Positions 26,270 through 35,174 of a stretch of 64,000 nucleotides of DNA are shown here, one piece after another (within the stretch, counting starts at the first letter, position 1; the number at the start of each line of letters is the position of its first letter). The translations under genes were made by a program, and so were the position numbers. The stretch comes from Bradyrhizobium rifense (GTDB lineage: Bacteria > Pseudomonadota > Alphaproteobacteria > Rhizobiales > Xanthobacteraceae): assembly GCF_008123425.1 (NCBI RefSeq), contig NZ_VSSS01000008.1, positions 62,001 to 126,000 of the forward strand. Direction: 5' to 3'. The notes below the pieces were generated by a model. The model had not been told where the DNA came from. It made no database searches and worked only from the letters and a program-made list of their open reading frames with translations.

Positions 26270-26460
26270 GCCCCATTTTGGCTATGGCTTCCTGACCAGG
26301 GCGCCGAAGGCAGTGGTCGCCCCCCAATCCCAAGGAGATGCCAATCATCCTGGCGAGCGACGAGGAGCGTGATGTTAGGACGCGCGCGCCATGGGACGAG
26401 GCCAAGGTGCTACAGCGGACGTTGTCGGATGATTGTGATGCGGGGCGGACAAAGAGGATG
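26270..26460 (+). pseudogene. SRAP (YedK/HMCES-type) peptidase fragment
   Basis: One frame reads YGFLTRAPKAVVAP, the next MPIILASDEERDVRTRAPWD EAKVLQRTLSDD. Both match the C-terminal third of SOS response-associated peptidases (F-[AG]-F-L-T-T ... V-A-P-I-H-P-K-A-M-P-V-I-L, then W-x3-P-W-D-E-A-K-A-L-Q). The catalytic N-terminal Cys region is missing and a frameshift separates the halves. Intact members form DNA-protein crosslinks at abasic sites. Confidence 0.65.
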
Positions 26461-26493
26461 GAGCGGCAGCTTGAACGCGACAACTTTGGTCTG

Positions 26494-26706
26494 TTAGCTT
26501 GTCATTGGGCCATCCAGACGCGCCAGCCCAGCCTCGATCACGACGATGTCCTCCTCGATCTGCTGGATAGTACTCGTGCAGTCGATCCCGATACACACAT
26601 TGAGGTCTGCGATAAGTTTCCGACGCTGTGCCCGAAGTTGATCAAGCGCCTTCTGGTCCTTGAGGGAAACGTAACCCTCTACGATCAGCCCAATAGCTCC
26701 TGACAT
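26494..26706 (-). CDS. small coiled-coil hypothetical protein
   Basis: 70 aa. MSGAIGLIVEGYVSLKDQKAL DQLRAQRRKLI, then a CIGIDCTSTIQQIEEDIVVI EAGLARLDG helix. It looks like two antiparallel helices around a CIGIDC turn, which could hold a metal or a disulfide. ATG 26706 is preceded by a G-rich stretch (GGGGGTTATGGGAG). No family is recognised. Confidence 0.5.
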   Translation of the reverse strand: MSGAIGLIVEGYVSLKDQKALDQLRAQRRKLIADLNVCIGIDCTSTIQQIEEDIVVIEAGLARLDGPMTS

Positions 26707-26828
26707 CTCCCATAACCCCCAGCCTCAACGCGCCCCGAGTTCGTCTAAAACAACGCTCCTCCGCAACTTGTGCGCAGTAGCCGTCAAATGGGGGCCCACT
26801 ATCAGCCCGAGCCGCCTTAAAGTCAGGA

Positions 26829-27281
26829 AAACGGCAGAAGCGTGTTACTGATGTTCTCCGCTCGGTCGGCCTGTTGGGTTTCGAGCAGCATTTTCCCAGC
26901 CAACTTTCCGGCGGCATGCAGAAGCGCGGGTCAATCGCGCGCACGCTGGTCTATCGGCTAGACGTCATTCTCATGGACGAGCCGTTCGGCGCGCTCGACG
27001 CCCAGACGCGCATGGTGATGCAGAGCGATCTGCAGACATTGTCAGTGGAAGCCGGCGCCACCGTCATCTTCGTCACGCATGACATCACCGAAGCCGTGCT
27101 GCTCGCCGACGATGTCGTCGTGCTGAGCCAGCGGCCGTCGAAGCTGCTGGCCAACATCGCCATCGACCTGCCGCGGCCGCGCAACATGTTTGAGCCATTT
27201 AAAAACCCGGGCTTTGATGCCGCCTATGACGCGGTCTGGACCGAGTTCCGTTCCCAAATTCAAGCCGGACAGATACATTGA
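26829..27281 (+). pseudogene. ABC transporter ATP-binding protein, N-terminal half lost
   Basis: The reading frame from ~26829 (KRQKRVTDVLRSVGLLGFEQH) runs through FPSQLSGGMQKRGSIARTL (ABC signature), LDVILMDEPFGALDAQTR (Walker B, D-loop) and VIFVTHDITEAVLLADDVVV (H-loop). The Walker A half, about 110 residues, is missing and unrelated DNA lies upstream. The family is the taurine/nitrate-type (SsuB/TauB/NrtD) importer. Without the P-loop it cannot bind ATP normally. Confidence 0.8.
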
Positions 27282-28135
27282 ACGAGCAAAAGGCAATCAA
27301 TGATGTTGCCTACCAGTCGTCGACTGCGTCGAACGGACTGGCTGCGATTGGCTCGAAGACCCTCCAAGTAGCGGTCAAGCTGCTGCCGGGCATCGTACTC
27401 CTGATCTTCTGGCAATGGGCATCCGGCCGGCTGATCAAGGAAATCTATGTCAGCAAGCCGACTGCGGTCATCGCGCGGCTTTACGAGTTGCTCGCCTCCG
27501 GAGAGATCTACCCGCATCTGTGGGTCACCGGACAGGAGCTCGTGCTCGGTTATGTCATCGGCGTCGCCGGCGGCGTGTTCGCGGGCTATGCACTCGGCCG
27601 CTCGCCCCGGCTGGCGCGGATCTTCGAGCCCTATGTGATGGCCTTCTACGGCATCCCCAAGATCGCCCTGGCGCCGCTCTTCATCATCTGGTTCGGAATC
27701 GGCATCGGATCGAAGGTCGCGCTTGCCTCGATCATGGTGTTCTTCCTGGTCTTCTATAACGTGTTTGCCGGCGTCCGCAGCGTCGATCGCGAGCTCGTCA
27801 ATCTCACGCTGGTGATGGGCGCCAATCAGCGCCAGTTGACCTATCACGTGTTCCTGCCTGCCGCGGCGCCTTTCGTCATGCTCGGCATGCGGCTTGCAAT
27901 TCCGTACAGCGTGATCGGCGTGATCGGCGTGATCGTCGGCGGGTTCACGTCCTCGGTCCAGGGGCTCGGCCTCTTCATCCACGAGGCGTCCTCAACCTAC
28001 GATCCTGCCGGCGTATTCGCCGGGATCGTGATCCTGCTCGGCTTCGTCACGATCGCCAATTTGATCGCCGGCGCCATCGAACGGCGACTGCTACGCTGGC
28101 GAACGTTTTCGGGCTCCGGCCCAATCGATGCCTAA
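27278..28135 (+). CDS. ABC transporter permease (SsuC/TauC/NrtB type)
   Basis: 285 aa with about six membrane helices. The cytoplasmic EAA-type loop appears at VMGANQRQLTYHVFLPAAAPF VMLGM, the ATPase docking site. The TTG start at 27278 overlaps the ATPase stop (TTGA), indicating translational coupling. Downstream is the gene for a truncated substrate-binding protein. In a working system it would import sulfonate, nitrate, bicarbonate or thiamine-precursor-like compounds. Both partners are broken, so it is probably an orphan. Confidence 0.85.
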   Translation: MNEQKAINDVAYQSSTASNGLAAIGSKTLQVAVKLLPGIVLLIFWQWASGRLIKEIYVSKPTAVIARLYELLASGEIYPHLWVTGQELVLGYVIGVAGGVFAGYALGRSPRLARIFEPYVMAFYGIPKIALAPLFIIWFGIGIGSKVALASIMVFFLVFYNVFAGVRSVDRELVNLTLVMGANQRQLTYHVFLPAAAPFVMLGMRLAIPYSVIGVIGVIVGGFTSSVQGLGLFIHEASSTYDPAGVFAGIVILLGFVTIANLIAGAIERRLLRWRTFSGSGPIDA

Positions 28136-28153
28136 ACCGAAGAGGATGGTGCA

Positions 28154-28492
28154 ATGCGCGTGACGATGAATTGGGCGAAGATCGCTACACTCACTGCGGC
28201 GCTCGCATTGTTACCCAGTCTCGCCGAAGCTCGGCAAGCCGTGAAGATCGGCCTGGGTGCACCGACGCTGAGCTTCCTGCCGATCTGGTCGCGGCGCGCG
28301 CTCGACACGTTCAAGCCACAAGGCCTCACTGCCACAGTCGCAGCGCTGCCGGGCGGCGATGCGTCCGCGCTCGCGGCGCTCGATGCCGGCGATATCGATC
28401 TAGCCGCAGTCGGCCCGGATTCGATGCTGCGCGCGGCCGCGAAAGGCCAACCATTCGAGATCGTCTACTCCCTGATGTCGGCAGCGCTCAAA
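28154..28492 (+). pseudogene. NMT1/SsuA-type substrate-binding protein, truncated
   Basis: ATG 28154 follows GAAGAGG. Residues 1-27 form a signal peptide (WAKIATLTAALALLPSLAEA). VKIGLGAPTLSFLPIWSRRALD then ALDAGDIDLAAVGPDSMLRAA fits the N-terminal lobe of periplasmic NMT1/THI5/SsuA proteins. After FEIVYSLMS the sequence changes abruptly into the inverted ornithine cyclodeaminase remnant, so about two thirds of the protein is lost. Confidence 0.8.
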
Positions 28493-29125
28493 GGCGCGAC
28501 CTTCGGGCGGCGAGCGCGGTGGCCGACCACGAGCTTGCTCATGATATCGGTCAGCGAAAGTTCGATCGCACTCATCGTGCCATAGGGCACCACGAACGCA
28601 CCCTTCTTGATCCATTCCGTCTTGATCATCGCGCCGATCCGCTCGGCCTTTTCAAGCATCGCATGGCCCAGGGCGATATCGGAGAGCGACAATCCGCGAT
28701 GCCAGAGCAGATTGGTCTCGTCGTCGCTCTGCCGTCCCGGCTTCAGCCCAGCAACGATCTGCCCGAGTTCGGCGTGAAGCGTTGTCTCCGACAGTTTCCC
28801 GGCTTCGACATGGGCGCGGAGGCTGCCGAACTTGCCGCCCTTGCACACTGTCCCCAATCATCGCCGTCGAATACATCCGCGCATTGGCGACGTATCGCGG
28901 CGCTGGCGGCCGGCGGGTCATGCAAAGCGCAGGCGCTGGCCGACGCGGCGTTGGCTTGTCGAGGCGCGAGGCCTCCACGACGATGTCCGCACCCTGGAGG
29001 CAGGATTGCCAATCCTCGGTCGCAACGACCTTCTTGCCGAGATCCTGACTGAGCTTCTCGGCAAAGCTATTGCGGCTTTCCTCGCGGCGCGCGCCTTGGG
29101 GCCTGCTGGCCAATTTAAGCTTCTC
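28490..29125 (-). pseudogene. ornithine cyclodeaminase/mu-crystallin remnant with scrambled segments
   Basis: Three minus-strand segments match the family. The first (~29120-28960) has REESRNSFAEKLSQDLGKKV and GADIVVEASRLDKP. The second along the strand (~28857-28660) has KFGSLRAHVEAGKLSETTLH, ESD-type loop RQSDDETNLLWHRGLSLSDI and ALGHAMLEKAERIG. The third (~28650-28530) has IKTEWIKKGAFVVPYGTMSA and IELSLTDIMSKLVV. In the intact family the TEWIKKGAFVVPYGTMSA block comes before FGSLRAH, so the last two blocks are swapped here. It cannot encode a normal enzyme. Confidence 0.75.
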
Positions 29126-29129
29126 GTGA

Positions 29130-29212
29130 GACTGATAAGGTATGTGCATTTTCCTTATCAGTCCGCGAACTGACTCCATTTTGTTAGAAAGCTTATCAGT
29201 CCGCGAACTGAC
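29130..29212. repeat. repeated near-palindromic element (CTTATCAGTCCGCGAACTGA)
   Basis: CTTATCAGTCCGCGAACTGA occurs twice directly (29154-29173 and 29192-29211). Its first ten bases occur once inverted at 29130-29139 (GACTGATAAG). The core TCAGT-CCGCGA-ACTGA is itself nearly symmetrical. It resembles a TetR-type operator cluster or eroded transposon ends; no regulator or transposase is adjacent. Confidence 0.6.
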
Positions 29213-29773
29213 CCATTCCGGCATTCTCTCTTGGGGCGTTCTAAGACAAGTCGAAAGTTACGCCGATCCTGAATTGACTTCGCCAGACTACTCGACACGG
29301 TAGACTCAGAAAGTCTTCAGGAACTATCAACGTGAACGCCCCGGGAATTGCCAAGCTTCGGCTTGCTCTTTCCTATTCCTTCGGTCCGCCGTTAGCCCAT
29401 CGGCACCGATTGTGCTGAATGGATCCCAGGCGTCGACCGCTCCTCGTGTCTCGCGCTCACCTTCGTCCTCCTGTTTGATGGAAACGGGCCAAGACCAAGA
29501 TTCCAACGTTATCAGGACGGGACAACCGGACTACCTCGCACTTCCAGGGATTACCTGAAGCGCTGATCTACCCGGCCGTAGTCGGCCTCGATCCGACCGG
29601 CTTGCAACCGGCAGGTGGTAAAAAGTATAATTGCGCCCAAGCCCCGTTCCTTTCAAATGGGAGTTGGGGGCTCCCGATGGAGCGTTGATCAGAATTTTTG
29701 AGAATGGGCTGGCGTCGCCTGGTAGGCATTTCTCGGTGAGACGCACCCGGCTCGACCGAACGGGGCATGTCGA
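29213..29773. other. intergenic stretch at the left edge of the defence island
   Basis: About 560 bp without a supported gene. It separates the eroded ABC/cyclodeaminase debris from the first intact genes of the island. I see no tRNA, integrase or attachment-like repeat here. Confidence 0.4.
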
Positions 29774-30358
29774 ATGAAGAATACGCTGATTGCGATTATG
29801 GCCGTCGCAATTCTCGTGCTTGGGGCGTTGGTCGGAGTTCTTCTTGAAGATTCTCAAACAGCAACGGTCGAGATCGACCGTGATCGCGCAGCCGTAAGCG
29901 CGGAGATCAGCGCCGCCAAAGAGCTCGCCACAAGGTACAGCGGCGGACTCATCGTCGGCTTGATCAATGTCCGCATTGCGATCCTGGAGACGACGGATGC
30001 AATGCTCGGGCAGAAGCGGACCGCCCTCCTCCGGCGCATCAACCTAACTTATCGCGCACCTTTCGACGCGGCACGACCTGCATCCGACGCCGAACTGGAT
30101 GATATTCTAAAAGAACTCAGTCAGGCCCAAACCCGGGCCGCGGAATCGCGCAAAGGTGCGGAGCGGTACAGCGGTGGCCTGGTGCAGGGTCTCGCGCTCA
30201 TGAAGGCTGAGACGGACGAGATCGCGGTGTCGGAGCTTCGCCTGAAGTTCTACTCAGCCAAGCACGGCTTCCCAATCCTACCGACAATTTCGGTCGACAA
30301 GCAGAACGCCACCCCACTGCCGCCCGGCAAGGCCGCGGGCGATAAGGAAGCGCTATGA
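29774..30358 (+). CDS. membrane-anchored or exported hypothetical protein with an internal repeat
   Basis: 194 aa. Residues 5-24 (LIAIMAVAILVLGALVGVLL) form an uncleaved anchor or signal. The rest is mostly helical and charged. A short motif repeats: TRYSGGLIVGLINVRIAILE near residue 53 and ERYSGGLVQGLALMKAETDE near 133, each followed by a long helix, suggesting an internal duplication. It ends with a Pro-rich tail. I do not recognise the family. Its stop overlaps the next start (ATGA), so the two are coupled. Confidence 0.6.
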   Translation: MKNTLIAIMAVAILVLGALVGVLLEDSQTATVEIDRDRAAVSAEISAAKELATRYSGGLIVGLINVRIAILETTDAMLGQKRTALLRRINLTYRAPFDAARPASDAELDDILKELSQAQTRAAESRKGAERYSGGLVQGLALMKAETDEIAVSELRLKFYSAKHGFPILPTISVDKQNATPLPPGKAAGDKEAL

Positions 30359-30954
30359 AATTTCTATGTAGTGCCCACGTTGCGATCGGCGTCCTAGTAG
30401 CTGCTCCTGCCTCAGCCCAATCAACAGGAAAAGCGCCCCTCGGGCTTGAGTGGGGTCAAAGCCAGGATGATACCAAGAAGCTCGGCGTCGAGCTTGGCTC
30501 AGGACCGGACGACAGCTTTGGCAAAGGAGCTGCGCTCACCAAGCTTCCACAAGCTGTTGCTGACGCAGAAATCGTCTACGGATCCTATGGTTTTAACGAC
30601 AAACTGTTCCGGATCGTCATTATCAGTAAGCCATTCGCCAATGATCCATTTGGGAATGGCGTAATCAGTCGGTATTCGGCGCTGCAGGGAATTCTTTCTG
30701 AAAAATATGGCAAACCCGCTCAGACACACCGGCTCGGTGATTCGATCTACGCCGAACAACGATACTTCGTGTCGGGAATCCAATCCGGCCGCACCTTCTG
30801 GTACTCAAACTACAGCACACCGGAACTAAGCATCCAATTAGGCATCGTTGCCGATGACCAATCCACGGCGCGATGGAAGATCATCTACGAGAACAAGCCA
30901 CTGAACGCCCTGTTTGAGCAGTCCAAGCGCGCCAAAGAAAAGGGCAGCCTATGA
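30355..30954 (+). CDS. exported hypothetical protein
   Basis: 199 aa. Signal peptide at residues 1-21 (CSAHVAIGVLVAAPASAQ). The mature domain begins PLGLEWGQSQDDTKKLGVEL, a W-G-x-S-x-x-[DE] opening seen in small periplasmic proteins, and contains SYGFNDKLFRIVIIS and DSIYAEQRYFVSG. No catalytic motif is visible. The 4-bp overlap with the preceding membrane-anchored gene suggests the two products act together in the periplasm. Confidence 0.6.
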   Translation: MKFLCSAHVAIGVLVAAPASAQSTGKAPLGLEWGQSQDDTKKLGVELGSGPDDSFGKGAALTKLPQAVADAEIVYGSYGFNDKLFRIVIISKPFANDPFGNGVISRYSALQGILSEKYGKPAQTHRLGDSIYAEQRYFVSGIQSGRTFWYSNYSTPELSIQLGIVADDQSTARWKIIYENKPLNALFEQSKRAKEKGSL

Positions 30955-30985
30955 TCAATCAGCTCATAGGGTTGGAGTAACCTTC

Positions 30986-31129
30986 GTGAAGGCAATTGGA
31001 ATAATCCTGGCCGCCGGGCTCTCCTCTACGCAGGGTTTGTCGTCGGCGAGTGCTATCACTTCGAGGTCTTTCAGAAGATGTTTGACTCCGCACGATCAGC
31101 TGACCGAGGATGTTGACCTCAAGCAGTGA
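30986..31129 (+). CDS. possible small exported protein (47 aa)
   Basis: GTG 30986 has GGAG ~8 bp upstream. The product begins MKAIGIILAAGLSSTQGLSS, a short signal-like helix, and ends LTEDVDLKQ. It follows the two exported hypothetical genes and may be the third member of the unit, or a truncated one. Confidence 0.35.
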   Translation: MKAIGIILAAGLSSTQGLSSASAITSRSFRRCLTPHDQLTEDVDLKQ

Positions 31130-31211
31130 CAGCTACTACGGCTGGTCAATCAATGGATACTCGCCCAGCAGCCCGTTGGGATCGACATGATGATGAGTAG
31201 TCGGCTTCGCA

Positions 31212-33338
31212 ATGTCTACCCGAACCCTCAGCGAGAGTATCGTCAAGACGACCTTGAAGAACTTAGACTGGCGCAAACTTGAGCAGCACCTCTCTACGCT
31301 CTTATTGGATCAAGCTTGCGCAACTCAGCTTCTCGGCCTTCTTCGCCGGAGCAGCGACCTTATACAGAAGCGCCTTGATCCGATTCGAAGTCGGGCTCGT
31401 GATGCGTTCCTAGAGAACCTCGAAGCGCACCTCCTGAAGCATCTTGGCCTCGATTGGGCGGGTAAAGTCGACGAACTCAAGGCGCTTGGTCATCATATCG
31501 AGGAGGGCTATGCGGAGATACTCCGGAGCCTCTCCCGGACACATGCCGCCCAATTAGCACCCGAGGTCCAAGCTGCTTCTGGGTTAGCCTGGTCGGCACA
31601 TGCATTCGATGAGATGATGAAGGAATTCCAAGCCGACTTGGCGCGCCGAAGACGCATAAAATTGAGCCATTTCCGCGTACGACGTCGGGATGGCACATCG
31701 TATAATCCGGACGGCGCGCTCGGCAATTTGATCAACATCACGACCATGACCTTGATGTTGCTAGGCTACCAGCAATCTTGGTTCGATGACGAGGGATTCC
31801 TTATCTTACCAACATCGCAGGACCCCACGGGTGATGAAAATGACAAGATGACCGCCACACTATCGTTGGCCGCTTCATGGCGGCTTTGGGAACGCCTGGA
31901 GCAGCGCTGTAGATACTTTGGTGGCGAATTGAAAACTCTGGGTGCCCCCGCGCCACAATGGGTGCCGAAGGATGCCGCAAAGGCAATTAAGTACGAGCTC
32001 GTTACGCCTGAAGAGGCGCACGATTACTACGCCAATGTACGGCTTTCCGATCAGCTGGCGCGGACGTACCATGGGTTGCTGCAAAATACCAACTTGAAGA
32101 CTTGGGCCTCAGGGATAGACGGTGCTCTTGAACTACCGCCGAAGGGGTACGTGTCGCCGGAGGAAGGCCATTCATGTATTTCGCTCAGCGACGTGCTCGG
32201 CTACTTCATCCTTGAGGACCAAGAGCGCCCGTGTGGCCTGAGACTTATCGAATGGATCCGCGGATATTCCACGCTGCAAAGCGTAATCGGCGAGCGTTAC
32301 CGGGCGCTCGGTAAAGACGGACTGCGCCACATCGTTTCCCGCAGCGATTTGCGCTCACTCCTAGAACGAGTCGGCCTGAGGAATGGAACCGCCGACATCT
32401 TCATTGACCAAACCTCACTACGCAAAACGAGCCGTGATCTTTTCGACCAACCGCTCATGAGGATGCGGGATGGTTCGCTGATGCTCTTTGGCCCCGCGAT
32501 CTTATATTGCGAGGCTGGTCGCGTAACGCTTTCTGCCGTCGGACGACAAGGCGAGCAGTTGGCGCGCAAAGGCAAGGCCTTCGAAAAGGAAATGCTGCGC
32601 TTTTTCACGAGTCAGGGACTAGCGGCAACAGCATTTAAGCTGAAGATCGAGGGAGAAGAATTCGAGTACGACGTCGTCGTGCCATGGGGCGATCATCTTT
32701 TCGTCTTCGAATGCAAGAATCGAACGCTGTCGGGCCATAATCCGGCGGCAGCTTACTATTTTGCCTTAGAGATGAAGTCTGCCGTAAATCAGGTCGCCCG
32801 TTTGGCTACCGCATTGCACGATCATGCTGACATGGTTCGCGACGTATCCGGGATCGAGACAAAGGACAAGATTATCGTCTCCTGCATTTTGAATTCGTTG
32901 CCGTACGCAGCGACCGGCGCGCGGAATGGCGTCTATATGACGGACGTTTCTCTTCTTAAACGTTTCTTCGGCAACTCGCGTGAACCAGCGACAACCAAAC
33001 GCAGAAACTCTGCCACATCGCTCTGGCTTGGGGACAAACCCGAGCCAGCCGACTTTCTCTCTTATCTCCAAGAGCCCTCAGCACTACAGGACCTAATCGC
33101 ACGGACGCGCTGCGCACCGTTTTATTTCGATCTTGGCGAACAGACTGCGGTCGCGGTGACGGATATAATGGACAAAGACACGCCTGTTATGAGCATGGGG
33201 CGACTTTTCTCCGCCGAATACGGGTTCATCGAACGAGCCAGCTCGCGTTCCGATCTACACAAGAGAAAACTTATGGAACGACAAGCCGTTCGGGAGGCCG
33301 ACCGAAAATGGCGGAAAGCCCAGCCTCGCACCAAGTGA
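31212..33338 (+). CDS. large protein with PD-(D/E)xK nuclease-like domain
   Basis: 708 aa. Residues ~1-440 are mostly helical with no recognised domain (WRKLEQHLSTLLLDQACATQ, LARRRRIKLSHFRVRRRDG). Residues ~455-560 hold a restriction-nuclease-like core: KAFEKEMLRFFTSQGL (helix with acidic residue), EEFEYDVVVPWGDHLFVFECKNRTL (D then E-x-K in two strands) and VNQVARLATALHDHADMV. This D...ExK layout is that of NERD/Mrr-like nucleases. It is a single-gene unit between exported proteins and a DUF2130 gene at the left of the defence island. Likely a nuclease of unknown specificity. Confidence 0.65.
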   Translation: MSTRTLSESIVKTTLKNLDWRKLEQHLSTLLLDQACATQLLGLLRRSSDLIQKRLDPIRSRARDAFLENLEAHLLKHLGLDWAGKVDELKALGHHIEEGYAEILRSLSRTHAAQLAPEVQAASGLAWSAHAFDEMMKEFQADLARRRRIKLSHFRVRRRDGTSYNPDGALGNLINITTMTLMLLGYQQSWFDDEGFLILPTSQDPTGDENDKMTATLSLAASWRLWERLEQRCRYFGGELKTLGAPAPQWVPKDAAKAIKYELVTPEEAHDYYANVRLSDQLARTYHGLLQNTNLKTWASGIDGALELPPKGYVSPEEGHSCISLSDVLGYFILEDQERPCGLRLIEWIRGYSTLQSVIGERYRALGKDGLRHIVSRSDLRSLLERVGLRNGTADIFIDQTSLRKTSRDLFDQPLMRMRDGSLMLFGPAILYCEAGRVTLSAVGRQGEQLARKGKAFEKEMLRFFTSQGLAATAFKLKIEGEEFEYDVVVPWGDHLFVFECKNRTLSGHNPAAAYYFALEMKSAVNQVARLATALHDHADMVRDVSGIETKDKIIVSCILNSLPYAATGARNGVYMTDVSLLKRFFGNSREPATTKRRNSATSLWLGDKPEPADFLSYLQEPSALQDLIARTRCAPFYFDLGEQTAVAVTDIMDKDTPVMSMGRLFSAEYGFIERASSRSDLHKRKLMERQAVREADRKWRKAQPRTK

Positions 33339-33604
33339 CGCACTCGCTCTGGACACCGCGCTTTGTAGCTCCCGAGGTAGGCACATAAGTGTCGGGCTCT
33401 GCACCACTAACCTCGCCACATTGAAAAATCGGGGGATTTTCATCTGAAATTACCCGGGGGCGCTGCGCGTCGCTTGACCGCTTGGACCGGCTTGTTCTAA
33501 TTTTGTTCTCATGGCCAAGTGAGTCCGCCCGAACCGCCAGGTCGGGCAAGATTCGCCCAAAGCCTTCGAGACAACAACTGCAGCCACCTCTTCGGGCAGG
33601 AACC

Positions 33605-35014
33605 ATGCACGAGATCATCTGTCCCCACTGTGCCAAAGCCTTCAAGGTCGACGAATCCGGTTATGCGGAGATTCTGAAGCAGGTCCGCGACGTAGACTTT
33701 GAAAAGCAGCTGCATGAACGGCTGGAGTTGGCCGAACGCGATAAGCAGAACGCTGTGGAATTGGCCAGGGCGACTGTTAGCGGCGATATGCAGAAGACCG
33801 CCGCCGCCAAGGACGCGCAGATCCTCGAGCTGAGGTCCAAGCTCGACGCGAGTGAAGTAACCCGCAAGCTCGCCGTTACTGAAGCCCTCAGTACTGTGGA
33901 GAAAGAGCGTGACACGCTCGCGAACGCGCTGGCCCAGACCGAGCGCGAAAAGAAAGCTGCCTCAGAGCTTGCCGATGCCCTGCTGGCCGGCGAGCTGCAC
34001 AAGGTCTCTGCTGCCAAGGATGAAGAAATCCAAGTGCTGAAGGCAAAGCTCGACGCTATCGAGCTTGAGAAAAAGCTCGCGGTGACCGAGGCCGTCGGCA
34101 CGATTGAAAAAGAGCGCGATGAGCTGAAAAGCGGCATAAAGCAAGTTCAGCTTGAAAAGCAGCTCTCTGAACAGTCGCTCAAAGACAAGTACGAGACCCA
34201 GATCAAGGATCGCGACGACACGATCGATCGCCTCAAGGATATGAAGGCCCGGCTCTCGACCAAGATGGTTGGCGAGACCCTAGAACAGCATTGCGAGACC
34301 GAGTTCAACCGGGTGCGCTCGATGGCCTTTCCGCGGGCGTACTTTGAGAAAGACAACGACGCGCGGACAGGCAGCAAGGGCGATTACATCTTTCGCGACT
34401 CGGACGAGGCCGGCACCGAGATCATCTCCATTATGTTCGAGATGAAGAACGAGAGCGATAGAACAGCCACGAAGAGCAAGAACGAGGACTTCCTCAAGGA
34501 ACTTGACCGAGATCGCGGCGAGAAGGGTTGCGAGTACGCCGTCCTGGTCTCACTGCTCGAGCCCGACAGCGAACTATATAATGCGGGTATTGTCGACGTC
34601 TTCCACCGCTTTCCGAAGATGTACGTCATCCGGCCGCAGTTCTTCCTGCCAATGATCACGCTACTGCGAAACGCGGCCACCAACTCTTTGAAATACAAGA
34701 CGGAGCTGGCGCTCGTTAAGGCGCAAAACATAGATATTACGCAGTTTGAGAATCAGCTTGAGACTTTCAAGAACGGGTTCGCCAAGAATTACGACCTTGC
34801 CTCCAGGAATTTCCAGACGGCAATCAACGAGATTGATAAGTCCATCGACCATCTGCAGAAGACAAAAGATGCGTTGATCGGGGCTGACCGCAACCTGCGC
34901 CTGGCGAACGACAAGGCCCACGACGTGACGATTAAGAAGCTGACGCGAGGCAATCCGACGATGGCGGCCAAGTTCGCGGAGCTCAAAGCGCCAGCGGTTG
35001 AAGCTGCCGAATAA
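33605..35014 (+). CDS. DUF2130-family coiled-coil protein
   Basis: 469 aa from ATG 33605 ([20 protein letters not shown]), preceded by AGGA; the longer open frame from 33482 is not supported. It starts with a zinc-ribbon-like CPHC. Residues ~30-230 are coiled coil with repeated [19 protein letters not shown] units. The C-terminal DUF2130 domain has [30 protein letters not shown] and [20 protein letters not shown], whose D...ExK arrangement resembles PD-(D/E)xK nucleases. The internal repeat (two [16 protein letters not shown] blocks) suggests a duplication of the coil. It lies 266 bp after the 708-aa nuclease-like gene. Confidence 0.8.
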   Translation: MHEIICPHCAKAFKVDESGYAEILKQVRDVDFEKQLHERLELAERDKQNAVELARATVSGDMQKTAAAKDAQILELRSKLDASEVTRKLAVTEALSTVEKERDTLANALAQTEREKKAASELADALLAGELHKVSAAKDEEIQVLKAKLDAIELEKKLAVTEAVGTIEKERDELKSGIKQVQLEKQLSEQSLKDKYETQIKDRDDTIDRLKDMKARLSTKMVGETLEQHCETEFNRVRSMAFPRAYFEKDNDARTGSKGDYIFRDSDEAGTEIISIMFEMKNESDRTATKSKNEDFLKELDRDRGEKGCEYAVLVSLLEPDSELYNAGIVDVFHRFPKMYVIRPQFFLPMITLLRNAATNSLKYKTELALVKAQNIDITQFENQLETFKNGFAKNYDLASRNFQTAINEIDKSIDHLQKTKDALIGADRNLRLANDKAHDVTIKKLTRGNPTMAAKFAELKAPAVEAAE

Positions 35015-35174
35015 ATGGCCGTTTGCACCGAAGTGGAACCGCAATTGGCTTGCCGCGCGGTGCGAGCGCACTATCCTGTTGGCGCCCGAGGCGGGGGGTC
35101 GGGGTACAGGCGGCGCTGCTGGCTTGGGCGACGACCTAGGGTGCGGTAGCAGCTCGATGTTCTAGCTTTTCTTC

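Noticed and set aside
27930..27960. Short GTGATCGGC tandem repeats
   Set aside because: They encode the repeated Gly-Val-Ile of a permease membrane helix and need no other explanation.
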